Positions 32,993-41,542 of a stretch of 64,000 nt of DNA are shown here, in pieces. Every line of letters starts with the position of its first letter. Positions within the stretch are counted from its first letter, which is position 1. Under the pieces are notes generated by a model, which was not told the DNA's origin, ran no database searches, and saw nothing but the letters and a program-made list of their open reading frames with translations. Both the position numbers and the translations under genes were made by a program. Source of the stretch: DASQHW01 sp038238245 (lineage in GTDB: Bacteria > Actinomycetota > Acidimicrobiia > IMCC26256 > PALSA-610); NCBI GenBank assembly GCA_038238245.1, contig JBBRXX010000002.1, positions 124,001 to 188,000 on the forward strand, read 5' to 3'.

Positions 32993-33826
32993 CTATTCGG
33001 TGAGCGCCTCGAGGAGCGCTTCGCCCATCCCGGTCGACCACCACACGGCCGTGTCGTCCTGATGGCGAAGTGACCAGTCGACCTGCCGGAGCACCATGTG
33101 CGCGCCGTACAAGCGGAGTGCTTGCGGAGAGGTGAGGGTCCGGGCCGCGTCGAGGAGCCGGTCGCGGAGCGCGAAGTCATACGTGTAGTACGCGAGGGTG
33201 ACGAGATCGAAGGCGGCGTCACCGCTCGTCGCGCCCTGCCAGTCGACGACGCCGGTGATGCGGTCACCTTCGGCGAGGACGTTGTACGGCGAGAAGTCAT
33301 AGTGCACGACGTCGCGGCTCGCGACTTCCAGGTCGCGCGACCTCTTCGCGATCTCCTGGAGCCGGTCGAGCAGCGCCGGATTGTGGACTCGTATGCACTC
33401 GAGCTCGCAGTGACCCACGAAGCCGTCGGTCAGGCTCGCGACCATGTCGGCGATCCACGGCGCGCGGCCCGGCAGACCGACGTCGCGCTGCTTCTCGACC
33501 AGGGCGACGAGCTGGGGTACGTGGGACTCGGTGATCTGCTCGACGGGATCGCCGGGCATCCGCTGGGTGAGCTCGTATCCCGTTCCGTCGACCTCACCCG
33601 ACGCGAGGCTCGCCGGCACGGGGTATCCGCGGCCACGCAGGGCTTCGGTGAATCTGATCGAGTGGCCGAAGTCGAGCGCGTCGTCGGCGTCGCCCTTCAG
33701 CACCGCGGGCGTCCCGTCGGCCAGGCGGACTTCGTATGCCCCGGCTCCTTCGCCGTGCGCGAGCTTGCACACGACCAGGACCCCGATCGCCTCGGCCAGC
33801 GCTTCGGCTTCCACGGGCACGAGCAT
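32993..33826 (-). CDS. Aminoglycoside phosphotransferase-like kinase (APH/ChoK fold)
   Basis: 277 residues. It has the kinase-like catalytic motif VVHYDFSPYNVLAEG (HxDxxxxN) followed by VVDWQGATSGDAAFDL (metal-binding Asp). The nucleotide-binding N-lobe has VCKLAHGEGAGAYEVRLADG and the lysine in AVLKGDADD. The substrate could be an aminoglycoside, sugar or other small metabolite; no resistance context. ATG 33826 is chosen over ATG 33886, which would lie inside the divergent gene's coding start. Confidence 0.87.
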   Translation of the reverse strand: MLVPVEAEALAEAIGVLVVCKLAHGEGAGAYEVRLADGTPAVLKGDADDALDFGHSIRFTEALRGRGYPVPASLASGEVDGTGYELTQRMPGDPVEQITESHVPQLVALVEKQRDVGLPGRAPWIADMVASLTDGFVGHCELECIRVHNPALLDRLQEIAKRSRDLEVASRDVVHYDFSPYNVLAEGDRITGVVDWQGATSGDAAFDLVTLAYYTYDFALRDRLLDAARTLTSPQALRLYGAHMVLRQVDWSLRHQDDTAVWWSTGMGEALLEALTE

Positions 33827-33858
33827 CGCAGGGTTGGAGCACCTGTCGCCGTGGCATT

Positions 33859-33870
33859 TAGCCTGGCCAC
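33859..33870 (+). promoter_or_regulatory. Leaderless promoter (-10 TAGCCT) for the CoA-ester lyase
   Basis: TAGCCT at 33859-33864, 6 nt before ATG 33871; no Shine-Dalgarno sequence. Confidence 0.55.
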
Positions 33871-34809
33871 ATGTCAGAGCGCTCACGTTCGCTGCCGCGT
33901 CGTTCCTGCCTGTCGGTGCCGGGCTCGAGCGAGAAGATGCTCGCCAAGGCGCCCGGCCTCGGAGCCGACATGGTGTTCCTCGACCTCGAGGACGCGGTCG
34001 CGCCGCTCGAGAAGCCGGCGGCCCGGGCCAAGGTCGTCACGGCGATCAACGACCTCGACTGGGGCGACACCGTGCTGTGCGTCCGGGTCAACGCGTGGGA
34101 CACCGAGTGGACGTACCGCGACGTCATCGAAGTCGTGGAAGGCGCGGGCGAGCGACTCGATGAGCTCATGCTGCCCAAGGTGCAGAACGCCGGCGACGTG
34201 CAGGCGCTCGACATGCTCCTCACCCAGATCGAGAAGGTCACGGGCCGCCAGTCGCGTGTCGGTATCGAGGCCCAGATCGAGACCGCCCGCGGGATCATCA
34301 ACGTCGAGGAGATCTGCGCGGCGTCCGATCGTTTGGAGACGATCATCCTCGGGCCGGTCGACATGTCCGCCTCGATGGAGATGCCGTCGTTGGCCGGCGG
34401 CCTCGACATTCCCGAGTACCCGGGCGACTACTTCCACTACGTGTTCGTGAAGATCCTGATGGCGGGCCGCGCCAACGGGCTGCAGGTGATCGACGGGCCG
34501 TATGTGAAGGTGCGCGACCCTGAAGGGTTCCGCGAGTTCTGCCGGCGCACCCAGATCCTCGGCTACGACGGCAAGTGGGCGTTGCATCCGGACCAGGTGA
34601 CGATCCTGAACGAGGTCTTCGGCATCAGCCAGGAGCGCTTCGACCGCGCGAAGGACATCCTCGAGGCCTACGAGAAGGCGACGACCGAAGGCGACCGCAA
34701 GGGCGCAGTGATGTTCGGCGACGAGATGATCGACGAGGCGTCGCGCAAGGTTGCCGAGAAGGTCGTCGCCCGGGGCGAACGCGCGGGCATGCGTCGCTCC
34801 GCCGACTGA
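33871..34809 (+). CDS. HpcH/HpaI aldolase-citrate lyase family CoA-ester lyase (malyl-CoA lyase candidate)
   Basis: 312 residues, CitE-like TIM barrel. Signatures are SCLSVPGSSEKMLAKAPGLG, the acidic strand MVFLDLEDAVAP (metal-coordinating Glu/Asp), GIEAQIETARGIINVEEI and the Asp-bearing ILGPVDMSASM. Relatives cleave malyl-CoA or beta-methylmalyl-CoA to glyoxylate plus acetyl- or propionyl-CoA, or act as malyl-CoA thioesterases. The nearby methylsuccinyl-CoA dehydrogenase and MaoC candidates support a role in the ethylmalonyl-CoA pathway. Confidence 0.88.
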   Translation: MSERSRSLPRRSCLSVPGSSEKMLAKAPGLGADMVFLDLEDAVAPLEKPAARAKVVTAINDLDWGDTVLCVRVNAWDTEWTYRDVIEVVEGAGERLDELMLPKVQNAGDVQALDMLLTQIEKVTGRQSRVGIEAQIETARGIINVEEICAASDRLETIILGPVDMSASMEMPSLAGGLDIPEYPGDYFHYVFVKILMAGRANGLQVIDGPYVKVRDPEGFREFCRRTQILGYDGKWALHPDQVTILNEVFGISQERFDRAKDILEAYEKATTEGDRKGAVMFGDEMIDEASRKVAEKVVARGERAGMRRSAD

Positions 34810-34843
34810 GGGAAATACGACCGGGAAGACGTCGCTCCGCCGG

Positions 34844-34857
34844 TACAGTCCACCCTC
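34844..34857 (+). promoter_or_regulatory. Leaderless promoter (-10 TACAGT) of the metG leader peptide
   Basis: TACAGT at 34844-34849 lies 8 nt before GTG 34858, the spacing used by other leaderless genes in the window. No clear -35 is visible. Confidence 0.5.
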
Positions 34858-34905
34858 GTGAACACGGCGCGCACCCGAATGATGGACCCCGCCACGGGGT
34901 CCTGA
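34858..34905 (+). CDS. Putative Met-rich leader peptide (attenuator)
   Basis: A 16-codon ORF (GTG to TGA) encodes MNTARTRMMDPATGS. Tandem Met codons ATG ATG (34879-34884) lie directly before the first arm of a hairpin (34884-34902), and the stop codon lies just after its second arm. It is 81 bp upstream of the methionyl-tRNA synthetase gene. The arrangement is that of a ribosome-mediated attenuator sensing charged tRNA-Met. This is inference from layout. Confidence 0.6.
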   Translation: MNTARTRMMDPATGS

Positions 34906-34940
34906 CGCGCCTTTTCGGACCCTGCCGCGTGCCGGGTCCG
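34884..34940 (+). promoter_or_regulatory. Alternative hairpins of a predicted ribosome-mediated attenuator
   Basis: Arms: 1 (34884-34891, GGACCCCG), 2 (34895-34902, CGGGGTCC), 3 (34916-34922, CGGACCC) and 4 (34934-34940, GGGTCCG). Arms 1:2 and 3:4 pair perfectly. Arm 2 can also pair with arm 3 (GGGTCC with GGACCC). A ribosome stalled at the Met codons would cover arm 1 and favour 2:3; one at the stop codon would favour 3:4. No U tract follows 3:4. Confidence 0.55.
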
Positions 34941-34986
34941 TCCGTCCAATGGTCGTGCACCGACACCTGGCGTCGGAGGATGACCA

Positions 34987-36468
34987 ATGGACGATCTCCT
35001 ACTCACGACGGCGCTGCCGTTCGTCAACGCCGCTCCGCACCTCGGGCACGCGCTCGAATACGTGCAGGCCGATGTCGTGGCGCGGCACGCCCGCGCCCGG
35101 GGGCGTCCCGTGCGGTTCCTCACAGGCACCGACGAGCATGCGGTGAAGAACGTGCAGGCCGCGGCCCGCGCCGGCGTTCCGGTCGCGGCATTCGTGTCCG
35201 AGAACGCGCGGCGGTTCCGAAGCCTCGCCGACGCATTGCAGGTGTCGTACGACGATTTCATTCGCACGAGCGCAGACGCGCGTCACGCGCCGGTCGTTGC
35301 CGAGCTCTGGCGCCGCTGCTTGCGCGCCGGTGATCTGTACCGCGCCGAGTACCACGCCTCGTACTGCGCGGGGTGCGAGGAGTTCCGCGACGACCCGTGC
35401 CCGGAACATGACCGCCCGCTCGAGCTCGTCGAGGAGGAGAACTGGTTCTTCCGGCTCTCCGCCTACGCGGGGCAGCTGCGGACGCTGATCGCGAGCGGCC
35501 GGTTGCGCATCGAGCCGGAGGCGCGGCGCAACGAGGTGCTCGGCTTCCTCGCCGGCGACGTCCGCGACATCAGCGTGTCGCGCCCGCGCGGCCGCGTGGG
35601 GGACTGGGGCATCCCGGTTCCCGGTGATCCCGAGCAGCTCGTCTACGTATGGTTCGACGCGCTGGCGAGCTACGTGAGCGCGCCGGGCCTCGACGGCTGG
35701 ACGAACGGCGCCGAACGCCGCCACGTGATCGGCAAGGGCATCCTGCGCTTTCACGCGGTGATCTGGCCGGCGCTGCTGCTCGCGGCCGGATTGCCGCTTC
35801 CGGACGTGCTGCTCGTGCACGACTACGTGACGATCGGCGGCCGGAAGATCGGCAAGTCGCTCGGCAACGCGGTCGACCCGACGGCGTTGGTCGAGCGCTA
35901 CGGCGCCGACGCGGTCCGGTGGTGGTGCGCATGCGACGTCGCGCGGATCGGCGAGACCAGCTTTTCGGAGCGGCGCCTCATCGAGACGGTGAACCGCGAC
36001 CTCGCCCATGGCGTCGGCAATCTCGTGCAGCGGGTGGTCGCCCTGGCCGCCGCCGACGGCGTGAACGGCGCGATCCCGGGCCGCGACGCCGCGAAAACGG
36101 TCGGACTCACCACCGCTGCGGGCTGCTCCGCAGCCGTCCCGGGCCGCGAGTCCTCGGCGCTCTTGCAGTCGTGCCGCGCAACTTCCCGTGCGGTCGACGA
36201 CGCGGTCGACGTCCTCGATCTGCGACGCGCGTGCGGGGCAATCGTCGGGCTCGTCGCCGACACCAATCGATACGTGGAGGAGACGACGCCGTGGAAGCTG
36301 TCTCCCGGCCCGCGCCGAGCAGTGCTGGCCGCGCTGTTGCACGCGACCAGCACCGTCATCGACGAACTTTGGCCCTTCGTCCCAGGCCTGGCGACACGCG
36401 CCGCTGTGCGACTGCAGCGTCTCCAGCCCGGACCGCCCCTTGTGCCCCGATTGGGCGGGGCCGAGTAG
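34987..36468 (+). CDS. metG: Methionine-tRNA ligase (methionyl-tRNA synthetase), short form
   Basis: 493 residues, class I synthetase that charges tRNA-Met. The HIGH-type motif is PHLGH (17-21). The zinc-binding insert has CAGC and CPEH, and the WFDALASY segment is typical of MetRS. The KMSKS loop reads KIGKS (287-291), keeping both lysines but replacing Met-Ser by Ile-Gly. The C-terminal tRNA-binding appendix is absent. GGAGGA lies 6 nt before ATG 34987, unlike its leaderless neighbours. It may be the housekeeping enzyme or a second specialised MetRS. Confidence 0.88.
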   Translation: MDDLLLTTALPFVNAAPHLGHALEYVQADVVARHARARGRPVRFLTGTDEHAVKNVQAAARAGVPVAAFVSENARRFRSLADALQVSYDDFIRTSADARHAPVVAELWRRCLRAGDLYRAEYHASYCAGCEEFRDDPCPEHDRPLELVEEENWFFRLSAYAGQLRTLIASGRLRIEPEARRNEVLGFLAGDVRDISVSRPRGRVGDWGIPVPGDPEQLVYVWFDALASYVSAPGLDGWTNGAERRHVIGKGILRFHAVIWPALLLAAGLPLPDVLLVHDYVTIGGRKIGKSLGNAVDPTALVERYGADAVRWWCACDVARIGETSFSERRLIETVNRDLAHGVGNLVQRVVALAAADGVNGAIPGRDAAKTVGLTTAAGCSAAVPGRESSALLQSCRATSRAVDDAVDVLDLRRACGAIVGLVADTNRYVEETTPWKLSPGPRRAVLAALLHATSTVIDELWPFVPGLATRAAVRLQRLQPGPPLVPRLGGAE

Positions 36469-36472
36469 TGGA

Positions 36473-36565
36473 CTACCGCTTCGCGGCGGTGGTCTTCCCC
36501 TTGCTCCGGACGACGAAGAAGCCGGCCAGCGCAGCGATTGCGAGGATGGATGCGAGAACGATCAT
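36473..36565 (-). CDS. Small single-pass membrane protein
   Basis: The start with the best ribosome site (GAGGGAG, 5 nt upstream) is ATG 36565, giving 30 residues with one helix, MIVLASILAIAALAGFFVV, and a basic tail RSKGKTTAAKR. In-frame ATGs at 36631 and 36670 would add a basic N-terminal helix; a TATTCT box lies between those two. No family recognised. It converges on metG with 4 bp between stops. Confidence 0.45.
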   Translation of the reverse strand: MIVLASILAIAALAGFFVVRSKGKTTAAKR

Positions 36566-36686
36566 GAGAACTCCCTCTTCTCTCCGCATGAGGCGCGCGA
36601 GCAGGCGCTCACGAGCACGTGTCATGTCCATCGGCACGCCGCGGCGGGAGAGAATAGGGTCAATCCGCATATTTTGGGGAGGATCG

Positions 36687-38333
36687 TCAGGCCGGAGCTC
36701 CCGCGGCCTGCTCGGCCAGCCGGCGGGCGATCACCCGCAGGCAGAGGGTCTCGTCGGCGCCCTCGAAGATCGACAGCACCCGGGCGTCGACGAAGAACCG
36801 CGAGACCGGGAATTCCTCGGCGTAGCCCATGCCGCCGTGGAGCTGCATCGCCTCCCGGGTGACCCACTCGGCGGCCCGGCACACGTATGCCTTGACCATC
36901 GAGGCCTCGAGCGTGCCCTCGCCGGCCGCCATCTTGCGGGCGACGTCATAGGAGAACTGCCGGCCGGCCTGGATCAGCGCCGCCATTCGGGCCAACTTGG
37001 CCTTCGAGAGCTGGTATTCGAAGACGGGCTTGCCGAACACCTTGCGCTCCTGCGCGTACGCCAGGCCCGCCTCGAAGGCGGCTTGCATCAGCCCGACGGC
37101 CCGCGCCGCGGTCTGGAGGCGCCCGTTCTCGAAGCCCGCCATCTGCAGGTAGAACCCACGGCCGAGGCCGGCCTCGCCGCCGATCAGGTTCCCGGCGGGC
37201 ACGAACCAGTTGTCGAAGGCGACCTCGTAGGAGTGCATGCCGCGGTAGCCGATCGTGTCGATCGCGCGGCCTTCCATCTTCCCGCCCCGCCCGTCCTCGA
37301 ACGCGAACGAGTGGCCTTCGGCCTGGGGCTTCTCGACGATGAGCACGGAAAGGCCGCGATGTCCCTTCGTGCGGTCGGGGTCGGTGCGCGCCAACAGCAT
37401 CAGCACGTTGGCGCGGCCCGCGAACGTCGCCCACGTCTTCACGCCGTTGACCACCCACCCGCCGTCGCTCGCGGTCGCGGTCGCCTTCACACCTGCGACG
37501 TCCGAGCCGAAGTCGGGCTCCGTGACCATGATGCCGACCATCACCTCGCCGCTCGCGATGCGGGGGAGCCAGGACCGTTTCTGTTCCTCGGTGCCACCCG
37601 CGACCAGGGCGCGCGTGAGGATCTCGGGCCGCGTCACCAGCGAGCCGCCGATGCCGAGCGACCCTCGCGACAGCTCCTCGGTCGCGACGACCATGCCGAT
37701 GTAGTCGGACTCGCCGCCGGTCGCGAACCCGTCGTACTCCTCGGGTACCGACAGGCCGAACCCGCCGATCTCGGCGAGCCCGGTGATGATGTCCTCGGGA
37801 ACGTCGCCGTTCGTGCGGTGCACGTGCTCGGCCGCGGGCCGGATCTTGTCCTCGGCAAAGCGGCGGAACGTGTCGGCAACGAGCTCGAAGTCGTCGGAGA
37901 GGTGCGAGGGGCCGGAGCCGTGCTTGGCGCACTGGTCGGCCAGGGCTTCAAGGAACGCGGGAGCCCGGTGGGCCATCACGAAGTCGTGCGCGGGGGAGAG
38001 GTCCGCGGGATCGACGCCCCAGACCTCGTCTCGGCCCGCGATCCGGGTCGCGAGATCCGCGTATGCGTCGGCGACGTACGCCCGGGCGAGCATCGACTCG
38101 ACCTCGCCGTGCTCGGCATAGGCGCACATCACGCGTGACGCCTCGACCGCCGCGGCCGCGTGGGCCAGGTCGTACGCCACGACTTGGTGCTCGTCGAGCT
38201 TGGCGACCGAGACCTTGCCGTCGACCGCCGTGGCGGATGCGAGATGCCGCGCCGCGCCGTCGACGGCGCCGCCCGCGAGCGCGACAGCGCGCGCGGCCGC
38301 GGCGAGCTGGTCTGCGTCCGATGGGCTGGTCAT
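36687..38333 (-). CDS. Acyl-CoA dehydrogenase, (2S)-methylsuccinyl-CoA dehydrogenase candidate
   Basis: 548 residues, much longer than usual acyl-CoA dehydrogenases (about 380). An extra N-terminal helical domain (about 1-150) precedes the flavin core with MVTEPDFGSDVAGVKATAT, TWATFAGRA and the active-site end SIFEGADETLCLRVIARRL. This length and the FEGADET end match methylsuccinyl-CoA dehydrogenase of the ethylmalonyl-CoA pathway, which makes mesaconyl-CoA. A TAACGT box lies 6 nt before ATG 38333. The subtype call is moderate; the superfamily is certain. Confidence 0.85.
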   Translation of the reverse strand: MTSPSDADQLAAAARAVALAGGAVDGAARHLASATAVDGKVSVAKLDEHQVVAYDLAHAAAAVEASRVMCAYAEHGEVESMLARAYVADAYADLATRIAGRDEVWGVDPADLSPAHDFVMAHRAPAFLEALADQCAKHGSGPSHLSDDFELVADTFRRFAEDKIRPAAEHVHRTNGDVPEDIITGLAEIGGFGLSVPEEYDGFATGGESDYIGMVVATEELSRGSLGIGGSLVTRPEILTRALVAGGTEEQKRSWLPRIASGEVMVGIMVTEPDFGSDVAGVKATATASDGGWVVNGVKTWATFAGRANVLMLLARTDPDRTKGHRGLSVLIVEKPQAEGHSFAFEDGRGGKMEGRAIDTIGYRGMHSYEVAFDNWFVPAGNLIGGEAGLGRGFYLQMAGFENGRLQTAARAVGLMQAAFEAGLAYAQERKVFGKPVFEYQLSKAKLARMAALIQAGRQFSYDVARKMAAGEGTLEASMVKAYVCRAAEWVTREAMQLHGGMGYAEEFPVSRFFVDARVLSIFEGADETLCLRVIARRLAEQAAGAPA

Positions 38334-38370
38334 CGCCGCACGTTAGAGCCCGCCACGAGAACGGCGCGAA

Positions 38371-39531
38371 TCAACTGTGCGGTGGGGAGCCCGAAGTCAT
38401 CGGCACGGGGTGCACCGTCTTCGGCGTCGTCGCGGGCGGCTTCGCGGTCGTCGGCGTCGGCGCGGCGGTCGCGGGTGGCGTCGTGACGCTCGTGATCGGT
38501 GGGCTCGTTCCGCGGTACGTGTAACGCGGGCGTGGCGGGCTCGCGTAGCCCGGCACATTCTCGCCGCTCCCGGGTGCAAGCGACCACTCGATCGGGTGGG
38601 CGGTGTCCGCCTGCTTGTTGAGGTGCCAGCGGGCGTCGACGAGCCGGAACACCGCGCGGCCGAGGTACTCCGCGCCGCTCGGCGTGAAGTGCACGCCGTC
38701 ACCGATGCGTGCGGTGATCGCGACGCCCTTCTCGTCGAGGATCGTGCGCGAATACGAACCGTCGGGACCTTGGAACATGCGATAAGTGTCGACGAACACG
38801 ACATCGGGGCTGCGCTTCTTCGCCTCGTCCTGGGCGACCTTGTCGATCTTCACGGCGGCGCTGTCCGTGCTTGTGGTGCCGAGCGTCGGGGCGCCGAGCC
38901 AGAACACGGTGCGGTGTGTCGTGCCCACGAACAGATCCATGAGTCGGGCAACCTTGAAGCGATACACCAGCTCCCAGTCCGGCGTGCCGTCGTGATTCGT
39001 ATCGACGTTGTTGACGACCGACGTGTCGTTCGTGCCGATCATGAACACCGCGGCTTCCGGATTCGCGCTGGCCATCTGCTCGGTGGCGCGGCCGTACCAA
39101 TCGCGGACGTCGTTGCTCCAGAGCCCGCTCGACACCCTGTAGTCGATCTCCGTCGAGACCACGCCGGTCGCGCCGAGCAGGTCGCCGAGCGCCGGACCGA
39201 ACGAGCCTGCGAGAGAGTCACCGCCGACCCAGAGGCGCAGCGGGTGGGCGTGGTCCAGGGCGCGTACCGGCGCGCGCTTGTTGGCGGCCGCGACCTCGGG
39301 CAGCTCCTTCGCGGGGCCGAGCGGCGATGTCGGCTGCGCGCCGGCCCGGGCCTTGGCCGGCGCGTCGTCGTTGTTGAGTGCGTACGCGCCGACCGCGATT
39401 GCCGCCGCGACGAGCACCACGAGGACCCCCGCAACCGCCGCGCGCGTGTTGTGGCGGCGGCGAGTGTCGAGGCGCGCGCGACGGGTCTCGTCGGGATGGG
39501 GGTCGGTGCCGGCCGGGTCGGTGTCGGTCAT
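38371..39531 (-). CDS. Membrane-anchored SGNH hydrolase (DUF459-like)
   Basis: 386 residues. One N-terminal membrane helix (about 31-53, AAVAGVLVVLVAAAIAVGAYAL) anchors an extracellular SGNH hydrolase domain. Block I is VGGDSLAGSFG (Ser nucleophile), block III is MIGTNDTS, and the terminal GDGVHFTPSGAEYLG carries the Asp-His pair. The tail (about 335-386) is Pro/Thr rich. Such proteins deacetylate or transfer acyl groups on envelope polymers. Confidence 0.86.
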   Translation of the reverse strand: MTDTDPAGTDPHPDETRRARLDTRRRHNTRAAVAGVLVVLVAAAIAVGAYALNNDDAPAKARAGAQPTSPLGPAKELPEVAAANKRAPVRALDHAHPLRLWVGGDSLAGSFGPALGDLLGATGVVSTEIDYRVSSGLWSNDVRDWYGRATEQMASANPEAAVFMIGTNDTSVVNNVDTNHDGTPDWELVYRFKVARLMDLFVGTTHRTVFWLGAPTLGTTSTDSAAVKIDKVAQDEAKKRSPDVVFVDTYRMFQGPDGSYSRTILDEKGVAITARIGDGVHFTPSGAEYLGRAVFRLVDARWHLNKQADTAHPIEWSLAPGSGENVPGYASPPRPRYTYRGTSPPITSVTTPPATAAPTPTTAKPPATTPKTVHPVPMTSGSPPHS

Positions 39532-39587
39532 CGCGGAGTCCGCGGGATCGTAGTTGTCGTCACCGCGGGTTTGCCGACGGCCCCCGG

Positions 39588-41483
39588 TCAGGCGGTTCTC
39601 GGAGTGTCGGTCGCGGTCTCGTCGTCGCCCGAGCGGCCCCGCTGCGTGCGGTACAGCTCGGCGTACAGGCCGCCGCGAGCGAGCAGCTCCGCGTGTGAAC
39701 CGGATTCGACGATACGACCGCCGTCGACGACAAGGATGCGATCGGCATCCACGATCGTCGACAGCCGGTGCGCGATGACGATGGCCGTGCGTCCGCGCAA
39801 CGCCTCGTCGAATGCCCGCTGGATCGCGACCTCCGACTCCGAGTCGAGGTGTGAAGTCGCTTCGTCGAGGATGACGATCTTCGGGTTCTTGAGCAACAAG
39901 CGCGCGATTGCCAGCCGTTGCTTCTCACCGCCCGACATCCGGTAACCGCGCTCACCGACGACAGTCTCGAGGCCGTCGGGAAGCGACGCGACGAGCTCCC
40001 AGATGCGGGCGCGGCGGAGCGCCTGCTCCAGCTCGTCGTCGGTGGCGTTCGGCTGCGCGAACCGAAGGTTGGCGCGGATCGTGTCGTGGAAGAGGTGCGG
40101 GTCCTGCGGCACCAACCCGATCGCCGCATGCAGCGACTCGAGGGTCAGCTCGCGCACGTCGTGCCCGTCGACGCGCACCGCGCCCTGGACGGTTTCGTTG
40201 ACGCGGGGCACGAGCATCGCAATCGTGGTCTTGCCCGCACCCGACGGTCCGACGAGCGCGACGGTGTCTCCCGGTTCCACGACCAACGAGAGGTCGCGCA
40301 GGATCCAGTCGCTCGGTTCGTCGCCGCCGGGCGTACCGGGCGCCTCCAGCGATTCCAATGACACGTCGCGCCCCGGCGGATGCCGGAACCAGACGTGGTC
40401 GAGCTCGATGCGACCGCGGGGCTCGACGAGCGCCACGGCGTCGGGCCGATCGGCGATGGCGGCCGGGAAGTCGAGCACCTCGAAGACGCGTTCGAACGAC
40501 ACGAGCGCGGTGAGGACGTCGACCCGCGAGTTCGTGAGCTGAGCGAGTGGTTGATAGATCTGCGCCACGTACAAGACGAACGCCGAGAGGGTCCCGACCG
40601 TGATGGTGCCGGAGATCGCGAGGTCGCCCCCGATCCAGAACACGATCGCGGTGCCGATCGCTGTCACCAGCCCGAGCGCGATGAACAGCACCCGGCTGTA
40701 CATCGCGGTGGTGACGCCGACGTCCCGCACGTTTGCGGCACGCGTCGCGAACTCGTCCCGCTCGCGATCGGGACGACCGAAGAGCTTGGCGAGCATCGCG
40801 CCGGCGACGTTGAAGCGCTCGGCGGTGATGGTGTTCATCTCCGCGTTCTGTTGCATGCCGATGCGTGCGAGTCGCTGGATGCGAGGCCCGAGCCACCGCG
40901 CGGGGTAGATGAAGGCGGGCAGCGCGACAAGGGTCAGCAGCGTGACGCGCCAGTCGAGCCGGAACATGATCGCAAGCGTCACGACGAGCTGGATGAAGTT
41001 CTGGAGCACCGTGCCGAGCGTGCTGGTGACGGCTTGCTGCGCGCCGATGACGTCGCTGTTCAGCCGCGACTGCAGGGAACCGGTCTGCGTGCGAGTGAAG
41101 AACGCGATCGGCATCCGCTGCACATGGTCGAACAGCGCGACCCGCAGGTCGTAGATGAGGCCCTCACCGATGCGTGCCGAGTAGTACCGCTGGACCAGCG
41201 AGAGCACGCCGTTGGCGAGCGCGAGCGCGACCGCGCCCAACGCGATCCACATCACGAGCCTTCGGTCGTGGTGCGGAATCGCGGTGTCGAGCAGGCTCTT
41301 CAGCAGCAACGGGGAGACCGCGGTGGCGACCGAACCGGCGATGACGGTGGCGACGAATGCGATCAGCTGCCTCGTGTACGGCCGGATGTAGCGCAAGACG
41401 CGCCGCATGACCGCGCGGTCGATCCGGTGCTGGGCGAGCGTCTCGTCGCGCCGGAACCCCATCATCGTGCGGTGATCCATCAT
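39588..41483 (-). CDS. ABC exporter, fused permease-ATPase (homodimer type)
   Basis: 631 residues: six-helix membrane domain (about 30-345) then nucleotide-binding domain. It has Walker A GPSGAGKTT, signature MSGGEKQRLAIARLLL, Walker B IVILDEATSHLD and the switch His in IVIAHRLS. All ATPase motifs are canonical, so it probably works as a homodimer exporting lipids or drugs. It starts MMDHRTMMGFRRDE at ATG 41483; a TACCCT box lies 10 nt upstream. Confidence 0.93.
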   Translation of the reverse strand: MMDHRTMMGFRRDETLAQHRIDRAVMRRVLRYIRPYTRQLIAFVATVIAGSVATAVSPLLLKSLLDTAIPHHDRRLVMWIALGAVALALANGVLSLVQRYYSARIGEGLIYDLRVALFDHVQRMPIAFFTRTQTGSLQSRLNSDVIGAQQAVTSTLGTVLQNFIQLVVTLAIMFRLDWRVTLLTLVALPAFIYPARWLGPRIQRLARIGMQQNAEMNTITAERFNVAGAMLAKLFGRPDRERDEFATRAANVRDVGVTTAMYSRVLFIALGLVTAIGTAIVFWIGGDLAISGTITVGTLSAFVLYVAQIYQPLAQLTNSRVDVLTALVSFERVFEVLDFPAAIADRPDAVALVEPRGRIELDHVWFRHPPGRDVSLESLEAPGTPGGDEPSDWILRDLSLVVEPGDTVALVGPSGAGKTTIAMLVPRVNETVQGAVRVDGHDVRELTLESLHAAIGLVPQDPHLFHDTIRANLRFAQPNATDDELEQALRRARIWELVASLPDGLETVVGERGYRMSGGEKQRLAIARLLLKNPKIVILDEATSHLDSESEVAIQRAFDEALRGRTAIVIAHRLSTIVDADRILVVDGGRIVESGSHAELLARGGLYAELYRTQRGRSGDDETATDTPRTA

Positions 41484-41530
41484 CCGGAGGCCGAGGGTAC
41501 CGGCCCGGTGCAGCGACCCAAGCCCCCTTC

Positions 41531-41542
41531 TAGGCTCCCGAC
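41531..41542 (+). promoter_or_regulatory. Leaderless promoter (-10 TAGGCT) for acyl-CoA dehydrogenase
   Basis: TAGGCT at 41531-41536, 6 nt before ATG 41543; no Shine-Dalgarno sequence. Confidence 0.55.

Noticed and set aside
34810..34986. T-box or SAM riboswitch before metG
   Set aside because: No T-box sequence or specifier layout and no SAM-aptamer core; a leader peptide with Met codons explains the region better.
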